This document shows, piece after piece, positions 25,314 to 34,831 of a DNA stretch of 55,546 bases. Source of the DNA: Muribaculaceae bacterium (lineage in GTDB: Bacteria; Bacteroidota; Bacteroidia; Bacteroidales; Muribaculaceae). The notes below the pieces were generated by a model. The model was given only the letters and a program-made list of their open reading frames with translations, was not told where the DNA came from and searched no databases. The translations under genes and the position numbers were made by a program. Each line of letters opens with the position of its first letter. The stretch's first letter is position 1. The stretch spans positions 1-55,546 of the forward strand of contig JAIDPA010000096.1 in NCBI GenBank assembly GCA_029062985.1, in the 5' to 3' direction.

Positions 25314-27518
25314 TCAGTCACCCACTATTATTTTTTCAGTTTTATTCCCTTGTCTTAAGATATACATCCCTTTTTCAAGATTCAAGGTAGAAGGAGTGCC
25401 ATTGCCGGATGCAACCGTCGTTCCGGAGAGATTATAAATAACATAGGGGAGGGCAACATCATTTTCTAAATCAGCTGCTCCGGTAAATTCGTTGCCGTTA
25501 ACACCCACACCTCCGTTATCCCAGAAGGATGGAGGATAGCTGGTCGACATCTTGACTCCGTTCACCTTATATGTAAGCAGAAGACTCTTTACATCCTTGT
25601 AAGCAACCGGCATGTCGTATTCCTCCTTTAATTTCATGCTTACTTCGTAACCATCATTAACTATAAGTTTCAGATTGGTCACATCACATTCTCCGGTCCA
25701 GGTCTTTACAAACATTCTCGAACCCTCTTTGCTTACAGACAGCTTAAACATCTCTTTCACTTGTCTGCCGGATTTCTTTACTTCATCATAATTGCCGGCA
25801 CATCCACCCGGCACATAATAGATGCCACGCGAAGCTATATATTCTTCAGATCCGTTGCCGGAATTGTCGATGGAGGGATCATAAAAATCATCTCCATAGT
25901 AATACACCTTCGGGTCGAACAGGTCACAATAGTAATTGGGCACCAGCTTGGCACCCCCTTGCACTTCAAACAAATTACGCAGAGGCATCGAGGCATATTT
26001 TTTCTTTGACCTATCCATGTTGCGGGTCAGGGCAATATAGACATGAGGAGTGAACTCTTTTTTGTCGCCGATAGGTCTGTAGCGGAACATGGGTGAATAG
26101 GTCACATTGAAGAATGTGCCGAGGTGAATCTCTTCCAGGTTATCCCACATAAAACTTGCGCCCGTATCAGAGCCTGCGGCATTAAACCAGGTGAAGTCGG
26201 AAGAGATAAAAGTAGTCAGGTTAGGGCAATTTTTAGCAAATCCCCTTCCTATAGACATATAGCTTTTAGAAGTATCAACTCCTGACATATCAATTGTGGT
26301 CAGGTTATCGCAATTGACAAACAAGTAGTCGCCGTTTCCATAGAAATCATCAGAAGTTTTCCCTTTGAAGACAGCTTTTTTGATTCCGCTGTTATAAAGG
26401 ATGGAATCGCCGTGCCAGTCGGTGCCGGCGTCAAAGGGGAAATCAGTCAGGGAAGGACAATTCATGAAGGCACGGCTGTCAATTCTTTTTATCGGATATT
26501 TTGAAGTTACTGCCGTGAGTTCAGGACAATTGCGTGCGAAGTCTTCCTTACAGACGAATTTATCGGCAAGAATAGTTATTTCCCTGAGATGAGTGGAACT
26601 GCTTAGGGCACCCTCGACTGAATATCTGACTGTCTTAGGAATAGTCACATGTTCAATGCTTGAGTGATAGAGTATTTTAGAATTTAATTCTTCAACGCTG
26701 CCCAGATCAACTGCAATCAGATTCTTGGTGTTGGCAAAAGCGTATGGACCTATTTCAAAGACTGCGGAAGGCACTTTATACCCTGTCAATGAAGTGCGGG
26801 GAGGACAGCTGACCAATGATGGTTTTCCTTCATAACTTCCTTTCTTATGAATGAGGCAACCATTGTCCAAGTAGAGATCCTGAATTGAGCCTACGGTGTT
26901 TATATGATAGGAGGCGATATTTACTGCTTTGTTCAGACCACCATTTTTCCAGATATCCACATCGGATGGGAGATACAGAGACTTGATAGTCTTATTATCG
27001 GCAAAAGCATTCTCGTTAATATTCCTGCATCTGTCATCAATCACATACTTTCCTGAAGCTGTTTCCATTTTTGCAGGAACTTTATAAAGATTATAGTAGT
27101 CGTTATCATATAAGGCACCGTTTGAGTCCGTAATAAAGAATTTATGATTTCCCTCCACCACAAACTTAACAAGACTCGAGCAGCCGATAAAATTATCAAG
27201 CATGACATTCCCGGTTCCTGCTTCTGATAACTTTGCTTCGCCGATAGCTACGAGGGTAGCCGGAATGAAGATTTCCGTTACCTCATTAAGATTATTGAGA
27301 GCATTAGCAGCCACTGCAGTCACGGTGTATGTTTTCCCGTCCTCATTTGTGAAGGTTTCAGGAATTTTCAGTTTCCCGGAGGAGGGTTGATTGCCGCCCC
27401 AGCCTTTTATGCGACAAGTCATTTTTGAGGTGTTGAAATGGTCGCAGTGCCAGATGATGGCATTAGCCGAAAAAGAGAGTGCCAGTAGGGCACAAAAAGT
27501 AAAAATTTTCCGCAACAT
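25314..27518 (-). CDS. Secreted BspA-like leucine-rich-repeat protein
   Basis: The start at 27518 (MLRKIFTFCALLALSFSANA, 734 aa) gives a clean signal peptide. A -7 box (27564-27557) lies between it and the farther Met at 27569. The body has repeats of the LRR_5/BspA type, such as NKTIKSLYLPSDV, AFANTKNLIAVDLGSVEEL and AFMNCPSLTDFPF. The C-terminal 50 residues form a tail ending VIYNLSGTTVASGNG, then LEKGMYILRQGNKTEKIIV, similar to reduced type IX secretion sorting tails. BspA-like proteins bind host proteins or other bacteria at the surface. The ligand is unknown. It is a single-gene unit with its own promoter. Confidence 0.87.
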   Translation of the reverse strand: MLRKIFTFCALLALSFSANAIIWHCDHFNTSKMTCRIKGWGGNQPSSGKLKIPETFTNEDGKTYTVTAVAANALNNLNEVTEIFIPATLVAIGEAKLSEAGTGNVMLDNFIGCSSLVKFVVEGNHKFFITDSNGALYDNDYYNLYKVPAKMETASGKYVIDDRCRNINENAFADNKTIKSLYLPSDVDIWKNGGLNKAVNIASYHINTVGSIQDLYLDNGCLIHKKGSYEGKPSLVSCPPRTSLTGYKVPSAVFEIGPYAFANTKNLIAVDLGSVEELNSKILYHSSIEHVTIPKTVRYSVEGALSSSTHLREITILADKFVCKEDFARNCPELTAVTSKYPIKRIDSRAFMNCPSLTDFPFDAGTDWHGDSILYNSGIKKAVFKGKTSDDFYGNGDYLFVNCDNLTTIDMSGVDTSKSYMSIGRGFAKNCPNLTTFISSDFTWFNAAGSDTGASFMWDNLEEIHLGTFFNVTYSPMFRYRPIGDKKEFTPHVYIALTRNMDRSKKKYASMPLRNLFEVQGGAKLVPNYYCDLFDPKVYYYGDDFYDPSIDNSGNGSEEYIASRGIYYVPGGCAGNYDEVKKSGRQVKEMFKLSVSKEGSRMFVKTWTGECDVTNLKLIVNDGYEVSMKLKEEYDMPVAYKDVKSLLLTYKVNGVKMSTSYPPSFWDNGGVGVNGNEFTGAADLENDVALPYVIYNLSGTTVASGNGTPSTLNLEKGMYILRQGNKTEKIIVGD

Positions 27519-27556
27519 GTAAGAATTTAGTTTAGTAAGACGCTTATATTTCACTA

Positions 27557-27564
27557 CAAAACTA
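27557..27564 (-). promoter_or_regulatory. -7 box of the BspA-like gene
   Basis: The minus strand reads TAGTTTTG from 27564 to 27557 (TAnnTTTG). It would start transcription near 27550, 30 bases before the ATG at 27518. I see no good -33 element. Confidence 0.4.
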
Positions 27565-27698
27565 CGCAATTCTTTTAAGCTGCCGAAACCGAATATACTA
27601 CGTAAACCTCAAATAGACCCTTAGTAGACCCGAAATAGACTCCTGTTAATACCATCATAGACTGCCGGAGTCTATCATTCCATAAACCATCAAGGCAT

Positions 27699-27736
27699 AA
27701 AAAAGACTGTCCGACCTTTAGATAGCCGGACAGTCT
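27699..27736 (-). terminator. Rho-independent terminator of the GH32-permease-fructokinase operon
   Basis: CGGACAGTCT arms (27727-27736 and 27704-27713) form a perfect 10-bp stem. On the minus strand it is followed by six T (27704-27699). It lies 47 bases past the fructokinase stop. A second small inverted repeat, ATAGACT/AGTCTAT, sits nearby at about 27655-27675. Confidence 0.85.
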
Positions 27737-27782
27737 CACCGTCTGATATGGAATAATTAGAGTGTGGGTAGATTCAGATGAT

Positions 27783-28661
27783 TCAATCTGTAAGATCAGA
27801 AGGAAGGATAGGCATCGCACCTTTCTGAGTGCATACGAATGCTGAAGTGCGCACTGCTTTTGAATGAGCTTCTTCTACTGTATCGCCTTTCAGAATGCTT
27901 GCTATGAAGGCAGCTGTGAAAGAGTCGCCGGCGCCGACAGTATCAGCTACCTCCACTTTCGGAGTCGGCTGGAATGAAACCTTACCGGGAGTGAATACAT
28001 AGCTGCCGTTGATTCCGCAAGTGAGGATGAGCATCTTGAGATTATATTTTCCAAGAAGAATCCAGCATTTATCCTGAAGATCAATGCCCGGATAGCCGAA
28101 GAGACGACTCACCGTGATAAGCTCTTCATCGTTTATCTTTAGGATATTGCAGCGTTCCATTGAATCGCAGAGAATTTCCTTGTTATAGAAGCCCTGACGA
28201 AGATTGACGTCGAACACGATCAGAGTGTCATCTTTCTTAGGCATTGCATCAAGGAATTTAGAGATAGTCTCACGTGAAACCACATTTCTCTGAGCGAGAG
28301 AACCGAAGCAGACAGCCTTTGTATGTTTTGCCATCTCTTCAAGTTTCTCTGTGAAAGGAATGTTATCCCATGCCACATTCTCTTTTATATCATACATGGG
28401 GATGCCATCCTGATCAAGCTCTACCTGAACTGTGCCGGTCGGATAGGGCACTTTCTCGATATTGTGGGTCAGGCCTTTTGAAGTGAAGTTAGTGATGATC
28501 TCATTGCCGAGGGCATCATCACCCACTGCACTGACTACACAGCTCGGAAGACCGAATTGTGACACATGATATGCGAAGTTGGCTGGAGCGCCACCGATTT
28601 TCTTACCTTCAGGAAGCACGTCCCAGAGTGCTTCGCCCATTCCTACTACAATTTCTTTCAT
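27783..28661 (-). CDS. Fructokinase (PfkB family)
   Basis: This enzyme phosphorylates fructose released from fructan. The 292-aa protein has the substrate-binding start GEALWDVLPEGKKIGGAPAN (9-28), FDVNLRQGFY (about 150-159) and the ATP/anion-hole motif DTVGAGDSFTAAF with base Asp246. It is third in a minus-strand operon (GH32, then permease with a 6-bp gap, then kinase with a 9-bp gap), matching the order in the Bacteroides thetaiotaomicron levan locus (BT1757-BT1759). The operon context makes fructose the likely substrate. Confidence 0.92.
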   Translation of the reverse strand: MKEIVVGMGEALWDVLPEGKKIGGAPANFAYHVSQFGLPSCVVSAVGDDALGNEIITNFTSKGLTHNIEKVPYPTGTVQVELDQDGIPMYDIKENVAWDNIPFTEKLEEMAKHTKAVCFGSLAQRNVVSRETISKFLDAMPKKDDTLIVFDVNLRQGFYNKEILCDSMERCNILKINDEELITVSRLFGYPGIDLQDKCWILLGKYNLKMLILTCGINGSYVFTPGKVSFQPTPKVEVADTVGAGDSFTAAFIASILKGDTVEEAHSKAVRTSAFVCTQKGAMPILPSDLTD

Positions 28662-28670
28662 GACTATAGA

Positions 28671-29864
28671 TTATTTGTATGTCTTTAATTTAAATGTTAA
28701 AAGTATTAGATAAATCACTCCGATGGTCATCACCGTTACGGCGCCTGACTGACCTCCGGTCACGTCAGAAGCGTAACCCATGGCAAGGGGGAAGATTGTG
28801 CCGCCGAACAGACCCATGATCATAAGACCTGACACTTCATTCTGTTCGCTGGGGGTATGATTCAGAGCTTGTGCGAAAACTATTGAGAATACGTTGGAGT
28901 TGCCGAAGCCGATGAGTGCGATACCCACATAAATAGGCGCGATAGTGTCGCAGCATAAAAGGATAATCATACCGGCGAGCATGAGCAGAACGCTGATGCA
29001 GAAGAACACTTTCGGCGACATGACCCGGAGGATGAAAGCACCGAGAAGACATCCGATTGTACGGAAGATGAAATAGAGTCCGGTTGCGAAGCCTGCATCC
29101 TCAAGAGGAAGCTCGAGGCGTTCCATGATAATCTTCGGAGCGGTAGTGTTTGTGCCTACGTCGATTCCTACATGACACATGATGCCGAGGAAGCAGAGAA
29201 GAATGAATGGCTTGCCCAACAGACGGATACACTCGATGAAACCGCTTGCCTTGTCAGGACGCTCTTCCTGAATCGGTGTGGCAGACAAAAGAAGGATTGA
29301 AAGAATGCTGAACACTGCGTAGATCGGGAAAAGCACTCTCCAGCCGAGTCCGAAAGTCATCATGATTGATGTCGCGCCCCAAGCTGCAAGAATAGGAGCG
29401 AGGAAGGAAGCGATAGCTTTCACAAACTGACCGAAAGTCAACGTAGAAGCAAGCTTGTCAGGAGTGATGAGATTGCTGACCAAGGGGTTGAGGGAAGTCT
29501 GCATGAGGGCATTGCCGATACCCAAGAGAGAGAATGCCACCAACATAACTCCGTAGCTTGTCCCGAAGATTGGGATGAAGAGGGAGACAGCGGTCACTAC
29601 AAGACTTATTAATACGGTTTTCTTTCTTCCTATGCGGTTCATCAGCATACCTGTCGGAACCGAGAAAATCAAAAACCAGAAGAATACAAGAGAAGGGAAA
29701 AGGTTAGCCTCCGAGTCGGTAAGGCTGAGATCCTTCTGAACATAGTTGGAAGCAGTGCCGACAAGGTCGACGAAACCCATCGCGAAGAAACAGAGCATCA
29801 CAGGAATAATCTGGAGCAATGTCGTCTTGCGCACAGGAGCTGCTGCTATTGTATTTGATGCCAT
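28671..29864 (-). CDS. MFS sugar permease (FucP-like; probable fructose importer)
   Basis: The 397-aa protein has about 12 membrane segments. It has the loop 2-3 motif NRIGRKKTVLISL (about residues 75-87) and IIPVMLCFFAMGFVDLVGTA in the first helix, as in the FucP/sugar:H+ symporter group. It lies between the GH32 and fructokinase genes with 6- and 9-bp gaps. It would carry free monosaccharide, most likely fructose, across the inner membrane. The sugar is inferred from context. Confidence 0.9.
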   Translation of the reverse strand: MASNTIAAAPVRKTTLLQIIPVMLCFFAMGFVDLVGTASNYVQKDLSLTDSEANLFPSLVFFWFLIFSVPTGMLMNRIGRKKTVLISLVVTAVSLFIPIFGTSYGVMLVAFSLLGIGNALMQTSLNPLVSNLITPDKLASTLTFGQFVKAIASFLAPILAAWGATSIMMTFGLGWRVLFPIYAVFSILSILLLSATPIQEERPDKASGFIECIRLLGKPFILLCFLGIMCHVGIDVGTNTTAPKIIMERLELPLEDAGFATGLYFIFRTIGCLLGAFILRVMSPKVFFCISVLLMLAGMIILLCCDTIAPIYVGIALIGFGNSNVFSIVFAQALNHTPSEQNEVSGLMIMGLFGGTIFPLAMGYASDVTGGQSGAVTVMTIGVIYLILLTFKLKTYK

Positions 29865-29870
29865 GATAGA

Positions 29871-31709
29871 TTAATGCTTAACGTTTTTGATGTTGTAGAT
29901 AGTAAGATTTTCGATACGCGCCTTTCCGCCGTTGCTGCTCACTGAGATTGTTGAGTAGGGTTCGTTGGGGAAGACGAGGTTTGTCAACACGAAGTTTCCT
30001 TCAGCATCAAATACCTCAATGCTTGCAGTGTCGATGAAGATGCGTAGTTTCTGTTCAGTGCTTTTGCGGAGAGTCGGAGCCCATACTACTGCAGGGAAGT
30101 CTTTGCTGAAATCAGTGATACCGCTCTGAGTTCTGTCGAACGAGAATTTTGACTCTCCGGGATTAAATGTCATGACAACCTTCTCATTTTTTGCATTTGC
30201 CAAAGTGATGTCGACAGTCTTGGCAGTTTCAGAGTTGAAAGAAAGCAATATCTCGCACACACCGTTGTTGACTGTCGGGAGTTTGAATACTGAAGGTTTT
30301 GAACCAACGTTCTTTCCTTTCACTTCAAGAGCTTTTTTACCTCTGAGAGCATCAACTTCGGGAGAAGGCACTGTGTTCAGGTAGGTCTGACCATCTTCAG
30401 CCACGAACAGAGAAAGGTCGCGTGGCAGAGTGTTGGAGCTGCGGAATTGTTTTGTGGGCACTTCAGCTGCATACTGCCAGTTGCTCATCCAGCCGACAAC
30501 AACTTTTCTATCATCGGGCGCACCGCTCCAGGAGACAGTCGCGTAGTGATCTTTACCGTGATCCATCCATTTTGTAGGCACCGTGCCGTCAGGAAGAGTG
30601 TCGGGTGTGAAGGTCTTTCCGTCGAAATCACCTACAAAGTATTGAACCGCACTGCCCCCGAAAACGCCGCCGGGGTTAAGGTTGCATATAAGCACCCATT
30701 TCTTTTTATCTGAACCTTCTATCGGGAGTTCAAGCAGGTCAGGACATTCCCAAACACCGTCCTGCGCACCGAGACCTTTGCCGAATGCGCTCTGGAGAGT
30801 CCAGTTCTTAAGGTCCTTAGAAGTATATATAAGCATTTCATGCTCAAGAGCATGAGCTGTCAGTAGCACCCATTCCTGAGTCGGTTCATACCAGAAGAGG
30901 TTCGGATCGCGTGATTCGCTGTCAAGGGTGATTACAGGGTTTCCGGCATATTTCTGGAAAGTCATACCGTTATCGGAGCTGTGAGCCATACTCTGAATCT
31001 GATTTACACCGGCAGAGGTATAGAATGCAATGACTTCATCTTTGCCGAAACCTGCGCTATTATTTGTGTCAACAATGCAGCTACCGCTGAAGATACTTCC
31101 GAGACCGTCAGGCTCGATAGCCACGGGGTGATGTTCCCAGTTGATGAGGTCTTTTGAGGATGAATGCCCCCAAGTCATATTCTGCCATTTTGACCCATAA
31201 GGGTTAAGCTGATAATAGAGGTGCCATTCCCCATCCTTATAGAACATACCGTTCGGGTCGTTCATCCAGCCATAAAGAGGAGTATGATGATAGGAAGGAC
31301 GGAATTTCTCAGTGTTCGTAGTGTCGAAAGTGTCGCTAAGGGAGATATTCTGCCAGCAAGCGTCTTCACTTGCCTCTCTTACGGAAGAGCGGCTGTGGGC
31401 AGTCACTACGTTTAGGAGTAGATCTTTATCCTTATAGTCGGAAATATCTACAGGGACATAATAGTCAATCTTATTACGTGCAAGACGCACATAGAATGTT
31501 TTCTCAATCTTGCCGTCGGCAAGCAGATTGATTGTGGCATCGTCTATGCTCTCTTCTACAGGGAGAAGTATGTAGCGAGCATCCGGGGTGACACGCACGA
31601 GGGTGTTGTTTGTCCCGAGATGTTCAATTTTGACTCCGTCAGCTGCCTGCGCATTATAGCTTGCTGCCAACGCAAGGAGTCCGGCTGCAATTGGTGTTAG
31701 GTGTTTCAT
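29871..31709 (-). CDS. GH32 fructan exo-hydrolase (levanase/inulinase type)
   Basis: The 612-aa protein has a signal peptide (MKHLTPIAAGLLALAASYNA). The five-bladed propeller catalytic domain covers about residues 140-440, with WMNDPNG at 148-154 (nucleophile Asp151), RDP at 267-269 (transition-state Asp) and WECPDL with acid/base Glu321. A C-terminal beta-sandwich follows (about 460-612). All catalytic residues are present. An N-terminal extra domain (about 25-130) precedes the catalytic domain. It should release fructose from oligosaccharides in the periplasm and is the first gene of the operon with permease and kinase. There is no lipobox. Levan or inulin preference cannot be read off. Confidence 0.93.
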   Translation of the reverse strand: MKHLTPIAAGLLALAASYNAQAADGVKIEHLGTNNTLVRVTPDARYILLPVEESIDDATINLLADGKIEKTFYVRLARNKIDYYVPVDISDYKDKDLLLNVVTAHSRSSVREASEDACWQNISLSDTFDTTNTEKFRPSYHHTPLYGWMNDPNGMFYKDGEWHLYYQLNPYGSKWQNMTWGHSSSKDLINWEHHPVAIEPDGLGSIFSGSCIVDTNNSAGFGKDEVIAFYTSAGVNQIQSMAHSSDNGMTFQKYAGNPVITLDSESRDPNLFWYEPTQEWVLLTAHALEHEMLIYTSKDLKNWTLQSAFGKGLGAQDGVWECPDLLELPIEGSDKKKWVLICNLNPGGVFGGSAVQYFVGDFDGKTFTPDTLPDGTVPTKWMDHGKDHYATVSWSGAPDDRKVVVGWMSNWQYAAEVPTKQFRSSNTLPRDLSLFVAEDGQTYLNTVPSPEVDALRGKKALEVKGKNVGSKPSVFKLPTVNNGVCEILLSFNSETAKTVDITLANAKNEKVVMTFNPGESKFSFDRTQSGITDFSKDFPAVVWAPTLRKSTEQKLRIFIDTASIEVFDAEGNFVLTNLVFPNEPYSTISVSSNGGKARIENLTIYNIKNVKH

Positions 31710-31724
31710 TATGATTTTGATTTT

Positions 31725-31769
31725 TGAGTTTTCAAATTTTGATAGGATGAGTTTTCAATTGATTTTGAT
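31725..31769. repeat. Imperfect direct repeat in the GH32 5' leader
   Basis: TGAGTTTTCAAATTTTGAT at 31725-31743 recurs as TGAGTTTTCAATTGATTTTG-like sequence at 31748-31769. It sits between the predicted GH32 transcription start and ATG, so it may be a regulatory site or just A/T-rich leader. Confidence 0.4.
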
Positions 31770-31773
31770 GTTG

Positions 31774-31781
31774 CAAAGCTA
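31774..31781 (-). promoter_or_regulatory. -7 box of the GH32-permease-fructokinase operon
   Basis: The minus strand reads TAGCTTTG from 31781 to 31774, matching TAnnTTTG. No -33 TTTG lies at the usual distance, as expected for an activator-dependent promoter. The divergent HTCS gene next door is the natural candidate activator. Confidence 0.5.
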
Positions 31782-31886
31782 ATATATATAATGATTTTAA
31801 GCTATCATTTATGTTGCAAAATATATAAAATTTGTTGTTGTGGTTAATTTTTTATCCTTTTTGCAACGATTTTTATTTTTTAATGC

Positions 31887-31894
31887 TAAATTTG
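31887..31894 (+). promoter_or_regulatory. -7 box of HTCS gene 1
   Basis: TAAATTTG (31887-31894) matches TAnnTTTG. A TTTG at 31860-31863 lies 23 bp upstream, slightly too far. Transcription would start about 20 bases before the ATG at 31919, which excludes the longer open frame from 31832. Confidence 0.5.
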
Positions 31895-31918
31895 CAGAAT
31901 AACTATTCTACATTCTTT

Positions 31919-34735
31919 ATGAAATTTGAAAAACTCATAGTAATCGTTTCTTTTCTATTGTCAGTATTTTTTCTGATTCTCTCTGCAGGATGTACAGAGA
32001 AGAAAGTATATAAGATAGGTGTCTCCCAATGCAGCTATGACGACTGGCGGCGAAAGATGAATGAGGAAATTAATCGTGAAATGATGTTCCACGATGATGC
32101 GGTTGTGGAGATTCGCTCTGCCGATGACAGTAGTGAAAAGCAGATTCAGGATATCAAATATTTTGTCGATAACGATTTTGACATAATAATAGCAGCTCCA
32201 AATGAAGCGAACGCACTGACTCCAATAATTAAAGAGGTGTATGAAAGCGGCAAGCCTATTCTTCTGTTTGACCGCAGCATCAATGGGGATTATTACACTG
32301 CGTTTCAGGGAGCAGATAATGCCGATATCGGAAGAAACTCTGCAAAAATAGCTGCGAATCTTACGGGAAACAGAGCTAATATTTTGGAAATAAGGGGTCT
32401 CAGAGGCTCTACGCCTGCCGAGGGACGTCATCAGGGATTTGCTGAAGTTGTCGATTCCATGCCTGGCATGACAATTGTTGGAGAGGCTTTCGGCAACTGG
32501 AATGAAGATAAGGCGGCAGTCGTCGTGGATTCTCTTCTTAAGGCTCACCCTGAAACAAATCTTATCTATGCCCATAATGACCGTATGGCGATTGCTGCAT
32601 CTGATGTGGCGAAAAGAATGGGAAGGAATGATATTAAGGTGATAGGTATAGATGCGGCTCCTGAAATAGGTATCAGGGCGGTAGATGAGGGTAAGATTGA
32701 TGCGTCCTTCCTTTATCCGACAGAAGGCTACCAGCTAATCCAGACTGCTTTTAATATATTAAAGGGAGAGCCATACGAAAAATATCTCCTTTTGCCGGGT
32801 TCATTCGTAGATTCTTCCAATGCCCATATCCTTCGTTTGCAGAATAACGAGATGAAGGAGGAGACAGATAAGATATATAATCTTAAAGGGATGGTGGACG
32901 ATTATTGGCATAAACATTCAGCACAGACTTCTTTTCTATACGCTGTCATTGCGATAGTGGCACTCCTTTTCTGCCTTCTTTTTATTCTCTTGAGAGTTTA
33001 TTGGGCAAAGAAGAGACATCAGAAGGTGCTCGCAGAACAAAATAAGCAGCTTGAGGAACAGAGAGATCTCCTTGCACAACAGCGCGACCGCCTTGAAGAG
33101 CAACGCGACCGTATGGAGGAGCAGAGAGACAGGGAAGTGGAGCTAAACGAAAAACTAAGGGAAGCTACCAATTCAAAACTGATGTTTTTTACAAATGTCT
33201 CACATGACCTCCGCACTCCCCTTACTCTTATAGCGGAGCCTGTGGCACAGCTCTTGAATGCTGATAATCTTGATTCGCAGCAGAAAAATTATATCCGTAT
33301 TGCTGACAAGAATGTGCGTATTCTTCAACGTCTGATTAATCAGATTCTCGACTTCAGGAAATATGAGAACGGGAAGTTGAGCTTGAATATGAGCGAAGTT
33401 GATTTCAGGAAATGTGTGGCTGACTGGATGGATTCTTTCTATGCACTTGCCAGGAAAAGGGATATAGCCCTCACTCTTCATCCTGCCCCCGGCGCTGAGC
33501 CTATAGCTATGGCTATAGATGCCGAAAAAATTGAAAGGGTTTTCTTTAATTTGATTTCAAATGCTTTGAAATATACACTTCCGAATGGTAAGATAGATGT
33601 CTCATATCATGTCGTAGACAATAAGCTGATTCTTAAAGTGGCTGATACGGGTGAGGGAATCAGTGAAAGAGACCTCGGAAATATATTTGACCGATTCTTC
33701 CAGGTAGACAGGGTTCATCCGAAGGGCTCCGGTATCGGGCTATCGTTGGCTAAAGCTTTTGTGGAGCTTCATGAAGGCACTCTCTCGGCAGAAAGCGAGC
33801 TTCATAAGGGATCTGTCTTCACTATGATGCTTCCTATAATGCACATAGCCGATGAAACGGTAGTTGTCGAAAAGGTCATGGGAAATGAAGATGTCGCTTC
33901 AGAGCTTGAAACAGTAGAGACAAAAGTTGATTTTCAGTCGGAGCGTCCTCTTGTTCTCGTCATAGATGATAATAAGGATATAAGAGAGCTTGTCAGCAGT
34001 ATTCTGAATACGGACTACAATATCATCACAGCCTCCAACGGCACTGAGGGAGTCAGAAAAGCCATCAAATATGTGCCGGATTTAGTCATCAGTGATGTTA
34101 TGATGCCGGGTATGAATGGTATGGAATGCTGCAAGCGTCTGAAGGAGGAACTATCGACATCTCACATTCCGGTTTTACTGCTGACTGCCTGCACACAGGA
34201 TGAGCAAAGGATTGAGGGATATAACTGCGGAGCAGATGCCTATCTGTCAAAGCCATTTTCAGGAGAGATGCTCAAGGCAAGGGTGGCGAGCCTTATTGCC
34301 AACCGACGCAGGATAAAGAAACTCTGGCAGACTCCGATTGCAGAAGGTAAGGGAAAAGGGAAAAAAGAGAAAAATGATAATCAAAAAAATCAGCCCGGAG
34401 ATATAGATAACGAGTTCTATAGCCGTTTCATGGAAGTATTTACCAAAGAGATTGGAAATGCGGAACTGACTGTAGACGTAATTGCGGCGAAACTCGGGCT
34501 TGAAAGAACTCAGTTCTATCGTAAAATAAAAGCATTGACCAACTATTCCCCGGTGGAGCTTATGCGTAATCTCAGATTAAAGAAGGCACGCCAGCTTGTG
34601 ACAGCCACAGAACAGAGCATAAGTGAAATTGGCTATGAAGTGGGATTTTCGACACCGGCTTACTTCACGAAATGTTATCGTGAGGCTTACGGCGAGACTC
34701 CTTCTGAGACACGTCAGAAATTAAACGGGAAATAA
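31919..34735 (+). CDS. Hybrid two-component sensor-regulator 1 (fructan/fructose HTCS)
   Basis: The 938-aa protein begins with a hydrophobic segment ending in a lipobox-like LSAGC (Cys25). A periplasmic LacI/ribose-binding-type domain follows (about 32-320; YKIGVSQCSYDDW), then a membrane helix (338-360) and a coiled coil (about 366-418) with QRDRLEE/QRDRMEE heptads. The kinase has NVSHDLRTP (His429), NLISNALKYT and GSGIGL. The receiver (about 677-795) has Asp726, and the AraC DNA-binding domain covers about 845-935. This is the layout of the B. theta BT1754 fructose sensor of the levan locus. The start at 31919 is chosen from the promoter position. It lies divergent to the GH32 operon and upstream of SusC1, so it probably activates both. 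Confidence 0.93.
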   Translation: MKFEKLIVIVSFLLSVFFLILSAGCTEKKVYKIGVSQCSYDDWRRKMNEEINREMMFHDDAVVEIRSADDSSEKQIQDIKYFVDNDFDIIIAAPNEANALTPIIKEVYESGKPILLFDRSINGDYYTAFQGADNADIGRNSAKIAANLTGNRANILEIRGLRGSTPAEGRHQGFAEVVDSMPGMTIVGEAFGNWNEDKAAVVVDSLLKAHPETNLIYAHNDRMAIAASDVAKRMGRNDIKVIGIDAAPEIGIRAVDEGKIDASFLYPTEGYQLIQTAFNILKGEPYEKYLLLPGSFVDSSNAHILRLQNNEMKEETDKIYNLKGMVDDYWHKHSAQTSFLYAVIAIVALLFCLLFILLRVYWAKKRHQKVLAEQNKQLEEQRDLLAQQRDRLEEQRDRMEEQRDREVELNEKLREATNSKLMFFTNVSHDLRTPLTLIAEPVAQLLNADNLDSQQKNYIRIADKNVRILQRLINQILDFRKYENGKLSLNMSEVDFRKCVADWMDSFYALARKRDIALTLHPAPGAEPIAMAIDAEKIERVFFNLISNALKYTLPNGKIDVSYHVVDNKLILKVADTGEGISERDLGNIFDRFFQVDRVHPKGSGIGLSLAKAFVELHEGTLSAESELHKGSVFTMMLPIMHIADETVVVEKVMGNEDVASELETVETKVDFQSERPLVLVIDDNKDIRELVSSILNTDYNIITASNGTEGVRKAIKYVPDLVISDVMMPGMNGMECCKRLKEELSTSHIPVLLLTACTQDEQRIEGYNCGADAYLSKPFSGEMLKARVASLIANRRRIKKLWQTPIAEGKGKGKKEKNDNQKNQPGDIDNEFYSRFMEVFTKEIGNAELTVDVIAAKLGLERTQFYRKIKALTNYSPVELMRNLRLKKARQLVTATEQSISEIGYEVGFSTPAYFTKCYREAYGETPSETRQKLNGK

Positions 34736-34737
34736 CA

Positions 34738-34785
34738 TGGGTGATTGGGGGAGTGGGTGATTGGGTGATAGGGGGTGTGGGTGAG
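34738..34785. repeat. GTGATTGGG-type tandem repeat
   Basis: About five imperfect copies of GTGATTGGG follow the HTCS 1 stop. The same motif occurs at about 5452-5490. There is no gene. Confidence 0.65.
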
Positions 34786-34797
34786 ATATTAGGATTT

Positions 34798-34831
34798 AAG
34801 GCATCCTGAAAATGGGACGCCTTTTTCTTTT
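34798..34831 (+). terminator. Rho-independent terminator after HTCS 1
   Basis: AAGGCATCCT (34798-34807) pairs with the GGGACGCCTT region (34814-34823) with one mismatch. A T-rich run (34822-34831) follows. It separates HTCS 1 from the SusC1 operon. Confidence 0.6.

Noticed and set aside
31832-31918. N-terminal extension of HTCS 1
   Set aside because: A -7 box lies inside it and the signal sequence begins at 31919.
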